From: Persicaria tinctoria | Lineage: Eukaryota > Streptophyta > Magnoliopsida > Caryophyllales > Polygonaceae | Direction: 5' to 3' | NCBI GenBank assembly: GCA_037127255.1 | Contig: JBANSL010000020.1 | Location: 62,693,598 to 62,757,597 of the forward strand | Length of the DNA: 64,000 nucleotides | Shown: in pieces, positions 43,901 through 59,019 of the stretch | How positions within the stretch are numbered: the first letter of the stretch is position 1 | Layout: each line of letters begins with the position of its first letter | The notes under the pieces: generated by a model | Databases searched by the model: none | Told to the model about the DNA's origin: nothing | The model's input: the letters and a program-made list of their open reading frames with translations, nothing else | Position numbers and translations under genes: made by a program

Positions 43901-45378
43901 AGAGACAAAGTCAAGCTCATGATGTTTCAGAGCTGCAGGAAATGTCAGCTCCAACTTCTGTAGTTCATGATCAGGATACAGTGATTGCAAACCAGAACGA
44001 AGACACAAGTGATGTTGATGGACGCTCAGACGTTCTTCATCCAACTCCCTTTATCCCTCCCCACAGGAACTGGGAGCAAGTGTTTCATGACATCCATTGG
44101 TCAAGAGATGTTCATCGAAGCGCTGGAACAGTAAGTGCCTTTCTTTCTTTGCTAGTTTGCTCTTTAACTGGTCCATCCTGGGGAGGAAATTGCATTCGTC
44201 ATGAGGACTCTTATCTCCATTTTTCTTTGCTAATTACTAGGTCAGCTTAGATTTTAGAATTTAAGGATGCTTATTGGCATGGATAATTTTTTCCATTCTC
44301 GATTTGGAGATCTGAAGTATCATCAACTTCTGGTCTTGGATCATTAATTTCACACAAGTGTTTAATTGTCGTGCATATGGATAATAAAAAATTTCCAAGT
44401 TAAAAATCTGAATTTTAATGTCAGCACATATCACATTAGAATTAGATGGTTAGATTATTGTGAACTCACTGTCAAGTTACAGTGTTTCTGGCTAAATTTA
44501 TTTTTAACATAATCTTGGTGGTTGTTCCTGAATCTTGATCAACGTGTTCTATTCAGGAGCTGGAGATGATAAATGATCTGAGGATTGAAATGGTTAGGCT
44601 CCAACAACGACTGGACGGCATGCAGAGGATGTTGGAGTCTTGCATGGACAAGCAACTTGAGCTGCAGCGATCCATCAGACAAGAAGTCTCTGCAGCTCTT
44701 AACCGATCAAATGACTCATCAGGTGTGTTGGTTATTTACCAGTTCATAACATCATAAAATGTTTTAGATTTCATTGTATTAAGATATACTTTGCATTTTA
44801 TATATAAAAAATATTTCAAAAACCATTGCCAGATAGTTAACTGAGGTGAGTTCTCAAAAGACAAGAATCTTATTTTTTTTCATTTTTGGTACTGTGATTG
44901 CCTGTGTTCTCTTACTACGGGGATTATCAATACCCAGAAGCTAACCCGGAAATTTTCGTTATGGATTCCAAGTAAAATGCCAGTAGATTCTCCTGCTGTG
45001 GAGCAATCTTTTAGCTATGGTTCTGAAAATTGTCCATTGGTTTTGCCTCAGAACCAGCAGAAGACGCAGTCTCAAGAACCGGTTCAAAGTGGGATTGCGT
45101 GAGGAAAGGAATCTGTTGCATCTGCCATGAGAGCAAAATAGATTCGTTGCTGTACAGGTGCGAAATTTACAGACTATCTATGCGTCCAGATTCAACGAAC
45201 TCTTAAATCCATATATAATTTTAAATTAGTGCCTCATCTCTGGACACATTCATCTTGCAGATGCGGGCACATGTGCACTTGCACGAAATGTGCAAGTGCC
45301 CTGAATGAGGGCAAGGGCAAGTGTCCAATGTGCCGAGCACCAGTTGTCGAGGTGATTCGTGCTTATACCTTACAGTAG
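40952..45378 (+). CDS. C-terminal RING finger E3 ligase-like protein, 863 aa
   Basis: Seven coding exons: 40952-41794, 42182-42297, 42800-43741, 43830-44130, 44557-44722, 45052-45157 and 45261-45378. All are GT-AG with phases that join to 2,592 bases without a stop. Start could also be ATG 40961 (MAVAGLQN). Residues 1-650 are acidic, Ser/Asn/Gln-rich and low in hydrophobics. A basic helix ([17 protein letters not shown], about 255-271) and a coiled-coil-like segment ([20 protein letters not shown]) follow the pattern of the plant family recalled as At2g27950/At5g04460. The C3HC4 RING has C811, C814, C826, H828, C832, C835, C846 and C849 just before the C-terminus. It is predicted to ubiquitinate unknown substrates. 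Convergent with VPS50. The gene looks functional. Confidence 0.93.
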
Positions 45379-46512
45379 ATAACTCAGTTTCAGGACATAA
45401 TTCACCCCACATTCTCACACAAAAAATTCTTACTCACTTGGATCCTTGTCAAGCGTGATCCCTGTACAATATGATTGGTTTTGTTACAGTGTCTGATGAA
45501 CACCTGCAATCTAACTTCAATAGAAGAATAAAGATGAATTAATTCTTATCCCAGGGGCTGTGGCTGTTTTTTACGCTTTCATTCACGTTCATTGTTTGAC
45601 GAGTGAAATTCAGATGCTGTAAATGTCCAAGAGATTTGAAAGTGAGACCTTGAACTTGAACAGTTGAACCCACTACAGCCCAAATCACACAACCTCATCA
45701 AAATTAGTTCCGGGTAATGACTGGGTATCTACAAACAACCTCATCATAAAAACAACAAGGTCTGATCTGAAACTTTCAGGACAGCCCAAACCCAAATCAC
45801 AACCATCAGAATCGACCAATTTTTTAATATATTTTTTTAATTTTTTTTAATCATAATATCATTTTTGTAGATAATATGATGTTAAATATTTTTTACACAA
45901 ACGTTAAATTACAATAGAACTTGGGTCGAATTTGAACCTCAATAAGCTTAAAAAAACGTTCAATGGTGGAAGATTTGAGATCGTGTTTGGTAAATTTATT
46001 AGGCTGCCAATAGCAACACCATTATTTTTGCCTCTTTCGTTATCTTACAATTAAGTATTTTTATTAGGTTGCATACATCAATCCTAGATCACATGCTAAA
46101 AAAACATAGTAGGAGATTTGAAACAAGTGTTCAAGGGAAGGGTTTAAACAATCAAACTTTAGCCCTATTTTTAAATTCTCTAAGTTACCAACAGTGCATT
46201 TAGTAGCAGGTATCAAATACTTTACTTTGGAGAATGACCAAGTATTAGTATCAAATTGAATTACAATAGGGATCAATGAAACCCAGACCTTGATATCAAA
46301 CAATTGCATTTACCAAGTATAATTTGAGATATACAAATTTATAAATTCCTACAGATTGAGATATACAAATTTATAAAACTCCATCTATAAATAATGATTA
46401 TAATGAATAGCAAAAGCTCGACCATGGAATATACAACGAAAGAAACTAAAAGCGGAAAAGAAAGGATTTACGACATACCAAAAAATGGACATAGATTTGT
46501 CCAAGATGACAA
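45379..46512. other. Intergenic region between convergent genes
   Basis: Contains the 3' UTRs. AATAAA at about 45526 is a good poly(A) signal for the RING gene. The middle (45800-46420) is AT-rich, with no supported gene and no recognisable transposon. Confidence 0.6.
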
Positions 46513-49500
46513 TCAAGGGTGACACTCAATCTTTTCAAGTACTTCAGACTTTGTTTTCCTCTTCCAGCTTTTCATCGTCGCGACAAGGTTAACCAGCCCT
46601 ATAACTTGATTTTTGGTGTACTCCTGCACACCACACAGTACATTGCTCTTTTAAGATGCTGATTTCGTGTTAACGAGAACATATGTGATAATGGCTGATT
46701 TAAGATGCTGTTTCTTTTGGGGTGGGAAATGCTTATCATACCGGATGAGCATGTGCCCAGTTCACATACTCGGTGTCAGGGAGGTAGAAGGCCTGTTACA
46801 TCATAGAATTATACACGTGAACTGTTTCGAACCCAGAATATACCAACATAAGTTATAGCATGCCTTTGGAACAAATTTACCTTGATGAAAGCATCCACAA
46901 TCTGCAGCTTTTGCTTAACGTCTTTGAGGCCGAACATTTGTAGACCGTTGATTAAGACCTGAAGAGTAAAAAGAGCAGAGTTTTCGCATCTAGAATGCAG
47001 TTTCAGAAGCAAACATGAACAGGCAATGCATTGATTATTTGCCTGCCATCTACAAGAAAAAGTACCTGGAGATCTAGAGACATGGAAGCTCGGCCCTCAT
47101 CATTACACCTCTTTACTCGTGAGAGACCTTCAACCAGCGTTTGAGCGACCATTTCAACTCCATAGTCTAGGAGGATGTCTTGGACCTGTTATCATAAAGA
47201 CAGTTAAAGTTAACAACATATAATAGTACTTCCAACAAAAGGAATATATACAGGCTGAAAGCCTGAAACGATGCAATTCTATGCATTCAGAACCCTGCAG
47301 GAATAAAGGGATGGTAAATAATGGAAACCCATCGGGACTAAGAAGCTAGCATTCGGTAACCAATGTAGTGCATCATCACTCAAAATTCTCTACGCAATAC
47401 AATTCATTGTGCTATATGCAAGTAGTCTAAGTGAAGCCATCAGTTCTACTCTTTTGGCTGACTAGCTAAATGAATACTTCAAAAGGAGGCCAGACAATAC
47501 TCATGTCAACAATAGAATACCCTTTCAACAGCCCATCAGTTGTGGTTCTCAGATGCAAGAGTCACAAAGGATGGGTGATAAAGTTACTATCGTTTACAGC
47601 CGCTTTCAGGCTACTGGCTTCTTTAATGGAAATGCAAGAAGATCGGACATGCTTCAAGTAACCACTGATATCATCTACGGTCTTTATAAAAGAATTTGCT
47701 GTCTAAATACCTCATTATGAATCCCTCCGTGTGCAAGCCTTGTTCTGTAGTGTTTGAATTCTCCCAAAAGCAGGTCAACATAGCTGTTTTTAAGAGAGCG
47801 AATTAAAATCCTCTCCAAACGCGAACCAAGAAAGCAGTAATAGTTGAGAAAGCAGTAATAGAGCGGGGGTTATCACTTATCATGCCAAGCAAGCACTAGG
47901 CAGTAATAGTTGAAGGCTAGAGAAAAACACAGGTAGATCATATCAAGTCTAAAATTCAACAAGGGTATCAAGTAGGAATGGAAATGCATCGGGTGATTGT
48001 GGGTGGGCCCATTCCATCACCCAACCTGCAAAGCCATATCTACCCGTCACTTGCCAACCCCTTCACCCTCGTCTGATCCATCCATTATCGTGGGTGGTCA
48101 TAGGGGTTCAGATAACAGACAGCATACAACAGAACATTATCACAAAAATAGGCATACCAGTTATGTTCCATTCCAAGCTCTTTAAGTTCCCATTTAGAAT
48201 TAGCAATCCGTTCAACATACCTGAGAGAAGTTCCTCATCATCAGAACCAAGCAGGACTTTATCTTCAAGATATTAAGTGCAGGTAGGATATCATTAGACT
48301 GCTGAAAATACAAAGCTATACAAGCAGGGAAAAGTTGGATTCACAGGATCCAGAACCACAAGGAAAATAATGAATTGCACCGTGACTTTGAAAAGGCAAC
48401 TAGACATATCAATGCAGTTTGACAAAGACTTCAGATGGTAGATTTCGGCTTTTAAATTCTATGTAGCTTGATTAAAATGCCATAACTATCTTTTCTTTTA
48501 TAATTCAAGAGGTGAGTAATCTGAGTAATTTGTTGCTTTATTGTCTATGATTTCAAATTGTATGTTAGTATGTTACACAATTTCAAGTATGAAACAACGA
48601 ACAAGAATTTAACAGCATTACCATTATCTTTCTCAGTTAAAGGAAACCCAAGAAGTTCATTAGACTGACATACCCTTTCCTAATAGCCAATTTTTCCTTT
48701 CAGTACTACTATGTATAGAATATCAGAAAAGAAGTAATTCACTGAAGATTAAAGAAGGTGCTCATGAATAACCGTGCCAATAAAACTCAGAGACTCTTCA
48801 ATTACAGGAAACAGGCAGATTTTACCATAAAAAATAAAATGATGGTCTTCAATAATCTCCTCACCGAGCAAGAAGAAATAGGATTTCAAGATCAAAGCAA
48901 GAAAAAAAATCCTAATATTGTTCCTTACCCATTGATATGAAGAAGCATTCTAGCAGCTGTCCGATGAATGTGCTCTACAAGATCTGGCACAGAATTTACC
49001 TGGTCAGGCCAATAAATATTCATCATTCCTGATAATGAAAATAGATAAAGAAAGAGAAAACCCAATCAAAATTCCTGGGATTCTCAAATGTGTGGGGTAG
49101 TAATAATAGAAGTTACCAAATTCAAAAAAAAATCTTCAACTATAGCTGTATTATGTTGCAAAAGCATTGCTTGGAGATGAGACTTTGATCTACACAGTAT
49201 TTGAGCAACAAGACAGAGAGTATCAGCAGCGGTACATCTTTCCTGCAGCAGATGACAAACAAAGCAAGTTCAATTGAAACAAGGAGTCTATGAGAGAACA
49301 AAACAGAAGCATATAAGCTCCAAGATGGATATATTTTTCCATCCATACAGATATAAATTTTAGAGAACGAAAACTAGTATGCAATATTAGACTCTCAAGT
49401 AAAACCGTATGTTTTTAGGCAAAGCACGCCAAAGAGGGGCAAATATGTCTTTTGAGAGAATGATCACAAAACTCCATACTGATAGCAACTTGGAAAGGTA

Positions 49501-52500
49501 AGAGCTCTAGAAGCACCATTTGGATGGAACCACATGCGAGAATAGATTAAAAGTGCAGTTCCATTACATTATTGTACTTGCAAACTCGTTCATGGTATAT
49601 AACATCAGGCACTTGTAGCTGAAAATATGTTTCCAGTCCATGCACAAACCTTGAGGCCAGAAGCAGTGTTAATACTATGTGGAGGACTTATAGGTGCCAA
49701 ATCTGTGCCCGTGAATGGTTCATCCATTGATGTAGGTGGAGTGGAGGAAGCTTCAAGCAGCTGAGGTTTAACACAGTAATCACAGTCTTGTGTTATTCTG
49801 TTTAAAGTCATTTTAAGGCGACCTTAAAACCCCAAACAACATGGAAAAAAATAAAAATTAGTCGTGTTGGAAGAAATTCCAATGGTTAATAACATGGAGG
49901 GATGAGGGAAGGCTGCGACAAGAACAAAAGATGAGCAGAGGATTCAAAATTGCCAGCTTACAGTTGATAGAGTCAGCATCAGTCCCATTTGGGCCACCAT
50001 TTTGCTGACCAAAGGTTTCATATGTAAAATAAAAATAGACCTCAAACAACTGGCACATTCCCTGCAATGAATTACAGAAAAAAAATGAAATAAGACATCA
50101 ATGAATCGCAAGATGGATTACAGAAAATGAGCTGAGAAGGCAAGACTGTACCTTAAAGAACATAATGTTTGCTAGTTCTAACTTCTGCATCAGCCTTGCA
50201 TATTTGTCCATCAACCTATAGACAGAGTAAGCTCAGAAAAATCACCAAAGCAATTAGTCTCTGGGTTATCTCAAGAAAGAAAGAAATTTCACCTTAGGAG
50301 ACAAAGCGAGGAACCTGTTTGTGATGCAGCTTCATTGTCTTTCCATTGCAGTGAATGAGTTCGTGAAAGAATTGGTGTAGAAATACGACTAGGTAGTTGA
50401 CTATCCTCATCAATAAAGTCTGCGAGAAGATCTTCATTTTCGTCTTCTGAAATTCCGTTGTCGTTTATATGATCGGTGTCACTATTCTGAGAAGAGACCT
50501 TGTCAGTTTCAGTTTGGTACAAAGATTCTTCAAGAGCATCCCAATCCAAAAACAGGGATGCATGGGAATCTCCCAAAGGAGTTGCAACTTTAGGCAAAAA
50601 TGGATTTCCATTGTCAAACCATTGAGAAAATCCACTCTTATTCATCCCCATTTCAACAGAGTTAACCAACTTGATTGAATGACACAATTGAAGATTCATG
50701 ACATCAGAGGATCCAAGCAGGGGTGCACCATCTCCGAAAAGACCAGCAAAGCTAACTATCTGTAATGCATCTTGCGGGAGTATCTCCCAGTTCTCCCTTT
50801 CCAACACCATTTTGAGTGCCTGAAAATGATTTTCAAGGCAGGAAGAATATTATAGACCGATTCCAACACCACATTTTATGTCCATGGGACCAAAGTGCAA
50901 AACAGTACTGAAACATAGCAGTCAACAAAGTAAAAAACAGCACCTCATACACTGAAATGTGGCCAATAGGATACCATAGACTGGAAAGAAATAGGCAAAA
51001 CATCATACTGTGAAATTTTGTTGACTAGATAAAAATAAAGGCATAATTATTTTATTTTGGAATTTTGCAAGTATCCGGACTACATGAGCCTAGCGAATCT
51101 CAAAGGAGATGGACATGGACCCTGGATGTACTGTTCCATTTACATGAGGTCCTCCTAGGTAAATGATATGGCCTTAGCTTGCACCTAATTTTAACAAAAA
51201 AAATGAACCCATTGTATAATAAGCATTCATTAATTCACACGCAATGGCTTCTACTATTTGTTAGCCATTACAACTACTTGTTAAAGTTCCTTGGTCTTTT
51301 TACTATCCAGCAATTAGATGAGTCCCATACTCCCATGGGTAAACAGTTATTGCTGTAATTGTTTACAAAATTTGAATAATATATCACAAGACTCATTCTT
51401 TTCCCAGATTATAAAATATATATCCCTTTTCTAGTAGATGATTTAGCAATGAATAAGAAGCCTTCAAAGAACATAAACGACCAGTGCCAATTTATACATT
51501 ACAGAGTATAAGGGAAAAGGGAAGAATAAACTTACATGCATATTTTGTCTATGAAAACTTCCAAAGTAATTTTCACATGCACCCTTTAGCTTGCTCCTGA
51601 ATTCGAATGCTTCTACTCCACAGAAAGCCTCACCAGCCAAAATAAAAACATTCAGATCTTCATAGTTTTTGAGAAACTGATGAATACTTGCTGAAGAAAA
51701 TGCAGCTGAAGAAAGCAATACTGAAATACGACTTGCTATAACTTGCCAGACATTTTTGCGTCCACTGCATAAAGCATCTGAAACAAAGGCTGTAGCATCC
51801 CTCCGTAGCTCATACCATGGTGAGCCACTGGTTGATGTTGAAATTGGTCCATTTTTTGCCTCATAATTTGTGCAAATAGAACCATTAGTTGCCGGAGCAT
51901 TGTCAGTAGAAGCTGTATTAGCACACTTGTTGACAGAGGAAGAAAGCTGCAAGCACTCCACAGAAGACGCGCTTGAGCAATTAATTACCCTAGAATCAAA
52001 ACTTCTGGATACTGCATTTGTTTGATGTTCGTCATTTAATATTACAGAAGAACCACCTTGTTTCTCAACAGCATCCACTATCTGGAAAGCAAACAGCTGT
52101 AATTATAAAAGACATCTGACAAACAAATGAAGAGGTGATAAATAGCTACTAAGCTAGTAAACATTTGGAGACTAATTAAAAAGATTATCCAGTTGGCAAG
52201 AATTAAACCAAGCAGTAGGAAGCACAAAAGTGAAGCCATAAATATTATCAGTGACTTCAAGAAGATACCCTTCAGATAAAATTCAGTTTTCAATTACAGC
52301 TAAAAATTCAACCAAACTCCTAAATGTATACATCTTATGTTAACTTAGACGACCTTTTCTTTTGATTTTCCTGGGTATCTTAATAAGATTATATTCGTGA
52401 TACTCTGATTTTTTAATCCATTAATGTAGGCTGTTCTTAATGTTGATGATTGCAAGCAAAATTGACAGATTTTTCACCTAAAGTTTTCAGGTTGCAAATG

Positions 52501-55500
52501 CAGACTTATTTGATTTATTTCTATGTAATTCGTCTGGATGGAGATCAGGAAAAGGAACCTAAATGTTCAAAGAGACCAAACTGATTCTTCTGACGTGTCA
52601 GACATACACACAGAGAGTTTGGAAATCTTTCTACAATGCAGAGAGTGATTTTGATTTATTTATCGGGCTAGACAACGAATTACATTATAAAAATTCAAAT
52701 TAAGCAAATTATTACTCAAGAAAGAGAAAATGCTAAAGAATGGAGTATACTGTTGATCCCACATAGAGATCAAATAAGAAACATCCCTCTAAAAGGCAAA
52801 AATCTATAACAAATGTTGTGAGAAAATTCACAAAGATGGAGTACTGCAACACGTACAAAGTGTACAACAGCATACAAATAAGCCCACTTGATAAGAGAAC
52901 TACTAAAAGAGATACGCAGCACTTTTATGGTGAATAGCCAACACAAATAAAGTGGATGATACACAATCATGTTGACATACCATTAAATACCGATGAAGCT
53001 CAAAAAAATGGAAGGAAATTACCTTCTTCTCCGTCTCACAACTCATTATTGAATAGTAAGAAGACATCAACTTGAATAATACACTCAGTGTTTTTCTCAA
53101 ACAAATTCTAAACTTTGGTTCAGGTATCCGCAGGGACAAGTCACTGTACGTGAGTCTGGCACTGATCCCAATGAAATGGAAAAGCATGTTAGAAGTCAAA
53201 CAGGAGCAAGCAGTGGAATGACTTTATATAAAAGGAATACCTAGTTGGTGAATCAACAAGCGAGTACTCATCCTGCCAAAATTAGTCATCTAAATCAAGA
53301 CACCCTTCAATGAGAGAAATAAGAGAATAATAAATGCCGAAAAAATGATAATGTGCTATAGAAAATACAACATTTACTAAGAATCTAAAGTAAATGTAAA
53401 TTACAACATCCATGGCTAACTTATAGTGAGACCTTAGATTATAGGAAACCGATCTTTCTTATATTGGACCCCCCATTTTCAGTCTTAACACGGGTATCAG
53501 AAAAGAAGGACGTGCAAAACTGAACAGGACCCAAAACATGAAACCACAATAAAAATAAGAAATCAGAGTAGCTAGGCTACCAATGACTTGAGTTTCTAAC
53601 AAGTAAAGCTCCAAGTAAAAAAAATACATGCAGGAGACACCATGTCACAAGTGAAAAAAGAATTCCATTTGAAAATTCAAAATGACGATGCATCAAGAGC
53701 TCATCATTATACCTACTGCACAAAGAACAAGTCTCAACATCTAACATCTAACATCTATATTGAAGCAAAATATCATATATTTTTATCTTTATTTGATGAC
53801 ATTAAGGGATCAATTCAATTTGCACTATACCAGAAAATGAGCAGGCATAAATCAATCCCAAAGAAAAACAGACAATGCATCAACATGTTAGTATATAATT
53901 AATTTCCATAACAGTCGGAAATCTTAAAGGATGTGAACTTTTCCAGCTACATACAAATTACAAAGTTACCTCCTGAACTACAGTTTTCAAAATGCAGTGA
54001 GTTTCTGAAAGAACACTCTGCATAAAAAAGCTTTGTATCTTGTCAGCGAGACCAGAAACATCCCCAATTAGTGCATAAGCATCAACCACCTGTAAAAACG
54101 CAGAATCAAAGTTCTTAATACTTCCCCCCTCCCCACATTATAATTGTTACTAGATACGGAAAATCAGGTGATAAAGAATACACTATATTTTTCTCCAGCA
54201 AGGAGATTATAAATCGAAATATTTCACAATGGAAGAAACCCCTGAAAATCATCAGAGGAAGGTAATATTCATTTTGCATCAGGAAATTTATAGCTGGTAA
54301 AAAGGACAAAAGATTAAAAAAAATAATAAAAATTAAATACTGACGGTTATGTATTTCTCCTCTTTAAACTCCTGGCATACTTGTACTAATAGTGAGTCCA
54401 GCTTCTGCAGAGTCTTTCCAAGCCAAACCTGTATTAGCAATAAACTTTAGATTGATTCACTTGAATAAAGCCACACACAATACGCCACAAGAAACTGGAG
54501 AAATCCAATTGCAGAAATTTTCAGAACTATGCTGGCAATAAACTTAGATTGATTCACTTGAATAAAGCCACATACAATAGCATTAGTTTAGATTGATCCA
54601 CTTGCATAATGACGAGCTTTAGCCATTCCACTAACATAAAATTAAAACCAAGAAAGCACGAACAAAACTATCTTCCACATAGAATTCCTTATTCACCTCA
54701 ATGTTGCAGCTCATTTCCTGTACTGCAGAAAGCTCAGAAAGGCTATCTAAAAGCTGCAAATATTCAGATAGGACTTGGAAAGCCTGCAATCGGACATTAA
54801 ATAATGAGAAGATAAAACATTAAGGATTATTCTAGTAAATTCAATGGAAAAAATTACAAAAACAAAAAGTTATCAAGAACCTCACAGCAAGACAAATTAT
54901 CAAGATTAAACAACCTTAAAGTAATTTCCTTCCTCAACATGCCTTTCAAGTGCCTTTCGCATGTCTACAGCATGACAAAGTTCAGTCAAAATCGGAAGCA
55001 TGTCCTGCATGCAATAGTGAAGCATTCACACAAATTGCTGATAGGAAAGATAAGCATAGCACCAACTCTGAAAACTACAGCATGCCTATCAAAAGAAATG
55101 TGGTAAACAACTGTTGGGGGGGGGGGGACTCTGTTGCTATATAATGAAAAGAATAACCGAAGCTACAATATAAAGAATTTTGATCTGCTAAATGCACCAT
55201 GATGTTGACTAAGACTGCACAATGTTACTTTTATCCTTGGGTGACTTCTGCACATCCTTATTAACTTGTCAAAAAATGAAATGATATTGCTAACCAAGAG
55301 AAGAAATGCTTGTACACTACGATAAAATTTAAATTATATACCAAAGCTTTTAGTAAGATACCAAAAGAGCTTGCTTCCTCTTGGAATTCGAAGTTACAAT
55401 AAGATCTCTTGATACTTCATTCAATGATGAGGTTAGGTGCCTCCTGCCATTCTGTGGAGGTACCAAAACACAGATGATAAACTGATAGAACAAATCTTAT

Positions 55501-58500
55501 TTTCCAAAGCGAACCTTATCAAGAGGATTAGATTGCATCTCTCTCTCAACTATGTGACTGTGATGCTTACCATGCAAATGACTGTTGTAATCTTCAAATC
55601 CCTCTCCAGTTCTCTAACCAAATGCATTCCCCGCACTGCCAATAAATATATTGAGAAACTTGTAACCTTTCAAAGGATAATTTCTAATTTTTTATATGAA
55701 AAATCACACTTGAAGCAGAAGTTCGGGAAGGATTATGCTTTGTTAACTTGTTAATGCTTAACAGCTGGCTGCAGAAATATCTCATTTGTTGTTCAGTTTC
55801 CACTGGACAATATATTCTTTCAGAGAATAATTGTAAACCAGCTGTGCTTCTCAATGTATATTACTTTTGAGAGTAGGATAAAAAGTACAAACTACAAAGT
55901 GCTTGGCAGCATATTTCTGGTAAATTTGTGAAGGCATTTGCTAACTAAGAAAAAAAAGGATTTCATCTAAAAGAGGTAACCATAGAAAGAGTTTTCCACC
56001 ATTTCTAGTCACTTCCTCATTTTCTTAATATTTCGAAGGATGGTGTCAAAGTGTTTCAAAGTATTTTGAAGGCACCCAAAGGAATGCTTTATTCATCATA
56101 ATCAAAGCTTGAGCTTCAAATGAAGCAAAACACTTCAAAATTTGTATACATTTTTTTTTTTTGAAGGATTTCTAACTACATAACAATGTGGGCAGGCTAG
56201 GCACCATAAGTTTGTTGCTTTCCAAAAATATGGGCAGGTTTGTTGTTAGTCCATGCTTCAAGCTCATGAAAATATATACACAGCAATAGTGAAATACTAG
56301 TGGAATATTTCTCATGGACCTAAAAGATGCAGTACACAAAACCTTGTTATTCTAGTAGATAAGACCCTAATGAACCAGCTCATAAGGCATTGAAAGGGAG
56401 AATAAAGTGCATTGAAAGCCTCAGTAGGATCATCTTAGAAATCATCAAGTAAAAGATGACATTCTCAGGAAGCTCACCCATTTCTTCGTGATTCTCCATA
56501 ACATGGTTGCATAAACATTCAGTTATTTTCTCTAATTGTGCCAATCTCAGTGTAGCCTGAAATGACACAAAAAGGAAGGGGTAAATACAAATCTAGCCTG
56601 ATCATCAGCATTAGTCACTACAACAACTTCACACTGCTATAGAAGTTCCAAACAAGTTTGGGAGAAAAAGCTTTAGATTTGATTTGTTAACACCCATTAG
56701 GTATTTCATAATAAGTTCAAGAATCAAGCTAGAAAATTAGAAAAACGAAAGTACATACTTGCTTTATGTTCAAATTGTAGATGCCTTGGATCATCATCAT
56801 CCAGTAAACATTCTTTTGAAAAATGGGGTACAAACTTGCTTTGTGATCAAATTTTAGATGCTTAGATAATCATCACCAGCAAACGTTCTTTCTCTAAACT
56901 GGACATGCAAAAGAGTGTTTTCTAATCGAACGACCAGAAGAATGAAGACGAGCAATTCCAAATTTAAACTAAAGCACAGTCAAGTGTCTCATTCAACTTT
57001 CAAGTTTTGCAAAAGATCCTTATTTGACTAAAGGCAAAAGGAGAAACCAGAAAGTATAACCATGCTACAGCCCAAAAGAAGGGAATCAAGGTTTACCTTC
57101 TTTTCAAAGTATTCCAACTCATGGTCTTCATCTGGAATATTGGTTAAAACGTGTCTAACTGCATCAAACTCCTGGAATGAGAAATTAATCAAACTCGTAA
57201 TATAACTAAAATTTTCACAGAGCTCTTCACGATTCTTTGTGTTGTATAAAGATCTGAGTCACGCAACAAAAGTTTTGAAGTGGAAACTAAGACAACAAGG
57301 TAAACAGCAAGCTTACTGACCACATCCAAATAATGCAGTATCACTAAACAATTTTGATCAGATGTGCTAAAACTGTGAGCCCTAAAGTAACTAGCACTAC
57401 CATATATATATAATTTTTTTCTTTTAAAAGGACTACCAAAAGGGCAATCTAAAACTCCAAAGAATATAAAATTCAGCCTGTTAATAATGATTAAACAAAA
57501 TAGATAAACACAAATGAGCACTTGCCCTAGTAATACACCTCTGAACTATGTAATCATATTTATATGGCATCAAGATTTACTTGGATAGGTCAGTAGTAAT
57601 GAATCAAGAAAACAAAATAAGACCTCTTCAAAAAATTCTTCCTCCAGCTCATCAACGGGTTGACCACGAGGCCTGCTTCCATGTATAGAACCTAATGCAT
57701 CACACCTTGATGGGAGAGAAAGCCTCTGATGAGGAGGTAATGATGCAATAGCACGAGCTACGGCTGCTGCTGCAGCAGCCCTGGCAGGAACCTAGAAAAT
57801 TGAAGGATATAAAATAAGCAAAATAAGTTAATCTGTTAATTAGCAAGAGCAATTCCCTCAGCATACATCCTGCCAAGTTAATCTGCTAATTAGCAAAATA
57901 AGTTGTATATCGGTATGGCAAAAAGAATCTGAAACCTATTGGCACTCTGGTGTACCTTGAGGGTGGAAATGGGTTGCTGGACTTCACTGTTCGAGGGTGG
58001 TGGGATGAAGAGGGAGGATGTGGTTGGGACAGGTGCTAACACCATCAAACACCAAATTTTAAGAATGACTTGGCTCAATTCATTATTGCAACCTAACTGT
58101 TGATTCCTAGCCTATTCTAATCCGATTCTTGAAATTGTGAGAAACGGGCCCTAAAGTGCCTTCTAAACACCAGCACTTGTATCGTAACTTAACAATTAGC
58201 CTTGTTTCTGGACAACATAAGTATGATCTTACTTTACCACAATAGCTACAGTGCTACACTAACTGATCAATTTGACATTATCCGCATAGTCTTCGCAAGA
58301 CAATGCTTCAGCTACACATTAATTGTACCCCTAAACAACAGCTAATCCCGATTGAGAGTGGATGATCGATTCACCGATCCTCACACCGACATGAGAATAT
58401 TGCTAATAGTGCAAATACAATAATCATTGCGATCAAACAAATGCAAAATGAGCGAAACAATAAAAATTAATGAAGAAGAAAAACGGAAAACCTCAGGACG

Positions 58501-58590
58501 ATCGTTCGGAGGCGGAGGCGGGAGGAAGTTAATCGAGCGAGCCGTGCGAACCGACTTGAGGATCTTCTTCCCAACCTTGGACAAGTCCAT
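46513..58590 (-). CDS. VPS50: Syndetin/VPS50 homologue (EARP tethering complex), 1055 aa
   Basis: I traced 24 coding exons, in gene order: 58492-58590, 57624-57791, 57097-57171, 56478-56556, 55571-55635, 55362-55451, 54915-55004, 54697-54783, 54345-54428, 53970-54089, 53241-53272, 53023-53161, 51536-52081, 50293-50819, 50152-50215, 49962-50061, 49650-49822, 49117-49242, 48929-48999, 47711-47783, 47066-47185, 46881-46958, 46742-46792 and 46513-46623. Phases join to 3,168 bases with no internal stop. Start MDLSKVGKKILKSVRTARS and text such as VPARAAAAAAVARA, LRLAQLEKITECL and VLINGLQMFG match Arabidopsis At2g27900 from memory. N-terminal Vps54_N-like and C-terminal DUF2451 regions are expected. 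In animals the protein replaces VPS54 in the EARP complex for endosomal recycling; a plant role is inferred. Very long and intron-rich, apparently intact. Confidence 0.94.
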
Positions 58591-59001
58591 GGAAGCACCG
58601 CACCACCTTGAAACCCTAGAATCGACGAACGTGAAAACCTCGCTCCCAAAATTGCCACCGTTCCTTCAATCGGCCATTGAAATAGGGAAAGTGGAGAGGA
58701 AACGATGCTCCGAAGGGGAAATTCCGAGGCCGCATTTCACAATGTCAGATCCGGAGATGATTTTCATATCCAATGAACTCCCTCCTCCTCGATCGTTACT
58801 TGTTTCGCCCAAATCAGATCTAGATTGGCCCTCTTTGTACGTGGCTCTTCTGAGTTTCTTTCTCCCCTCTTTTCAGTTTTCCCAACGTCTAGAAGTAGTT
58901 TCAGAGATCTTTCCCCCTTCTTTTTCGAGTTTTTTTTTTTTTTTTGGCGCTCGAGCAATATATTTAGTTTCCTTGTGGGACCCAATTTTCAATGGAATGC
59001 A
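58591..59001 (-). promoter_or_regulatory. Upstream region of VPS50
   Basis: The region immediately before the VPS50 start is moderately GC-rich and probably holds the 5' UTR and core promoter. An ORF on the plus strand here is antisense and without recognisable content. Confidence 0.4.
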
Positions 59002-59019
59002 TTCTGCATGGGCATTATT

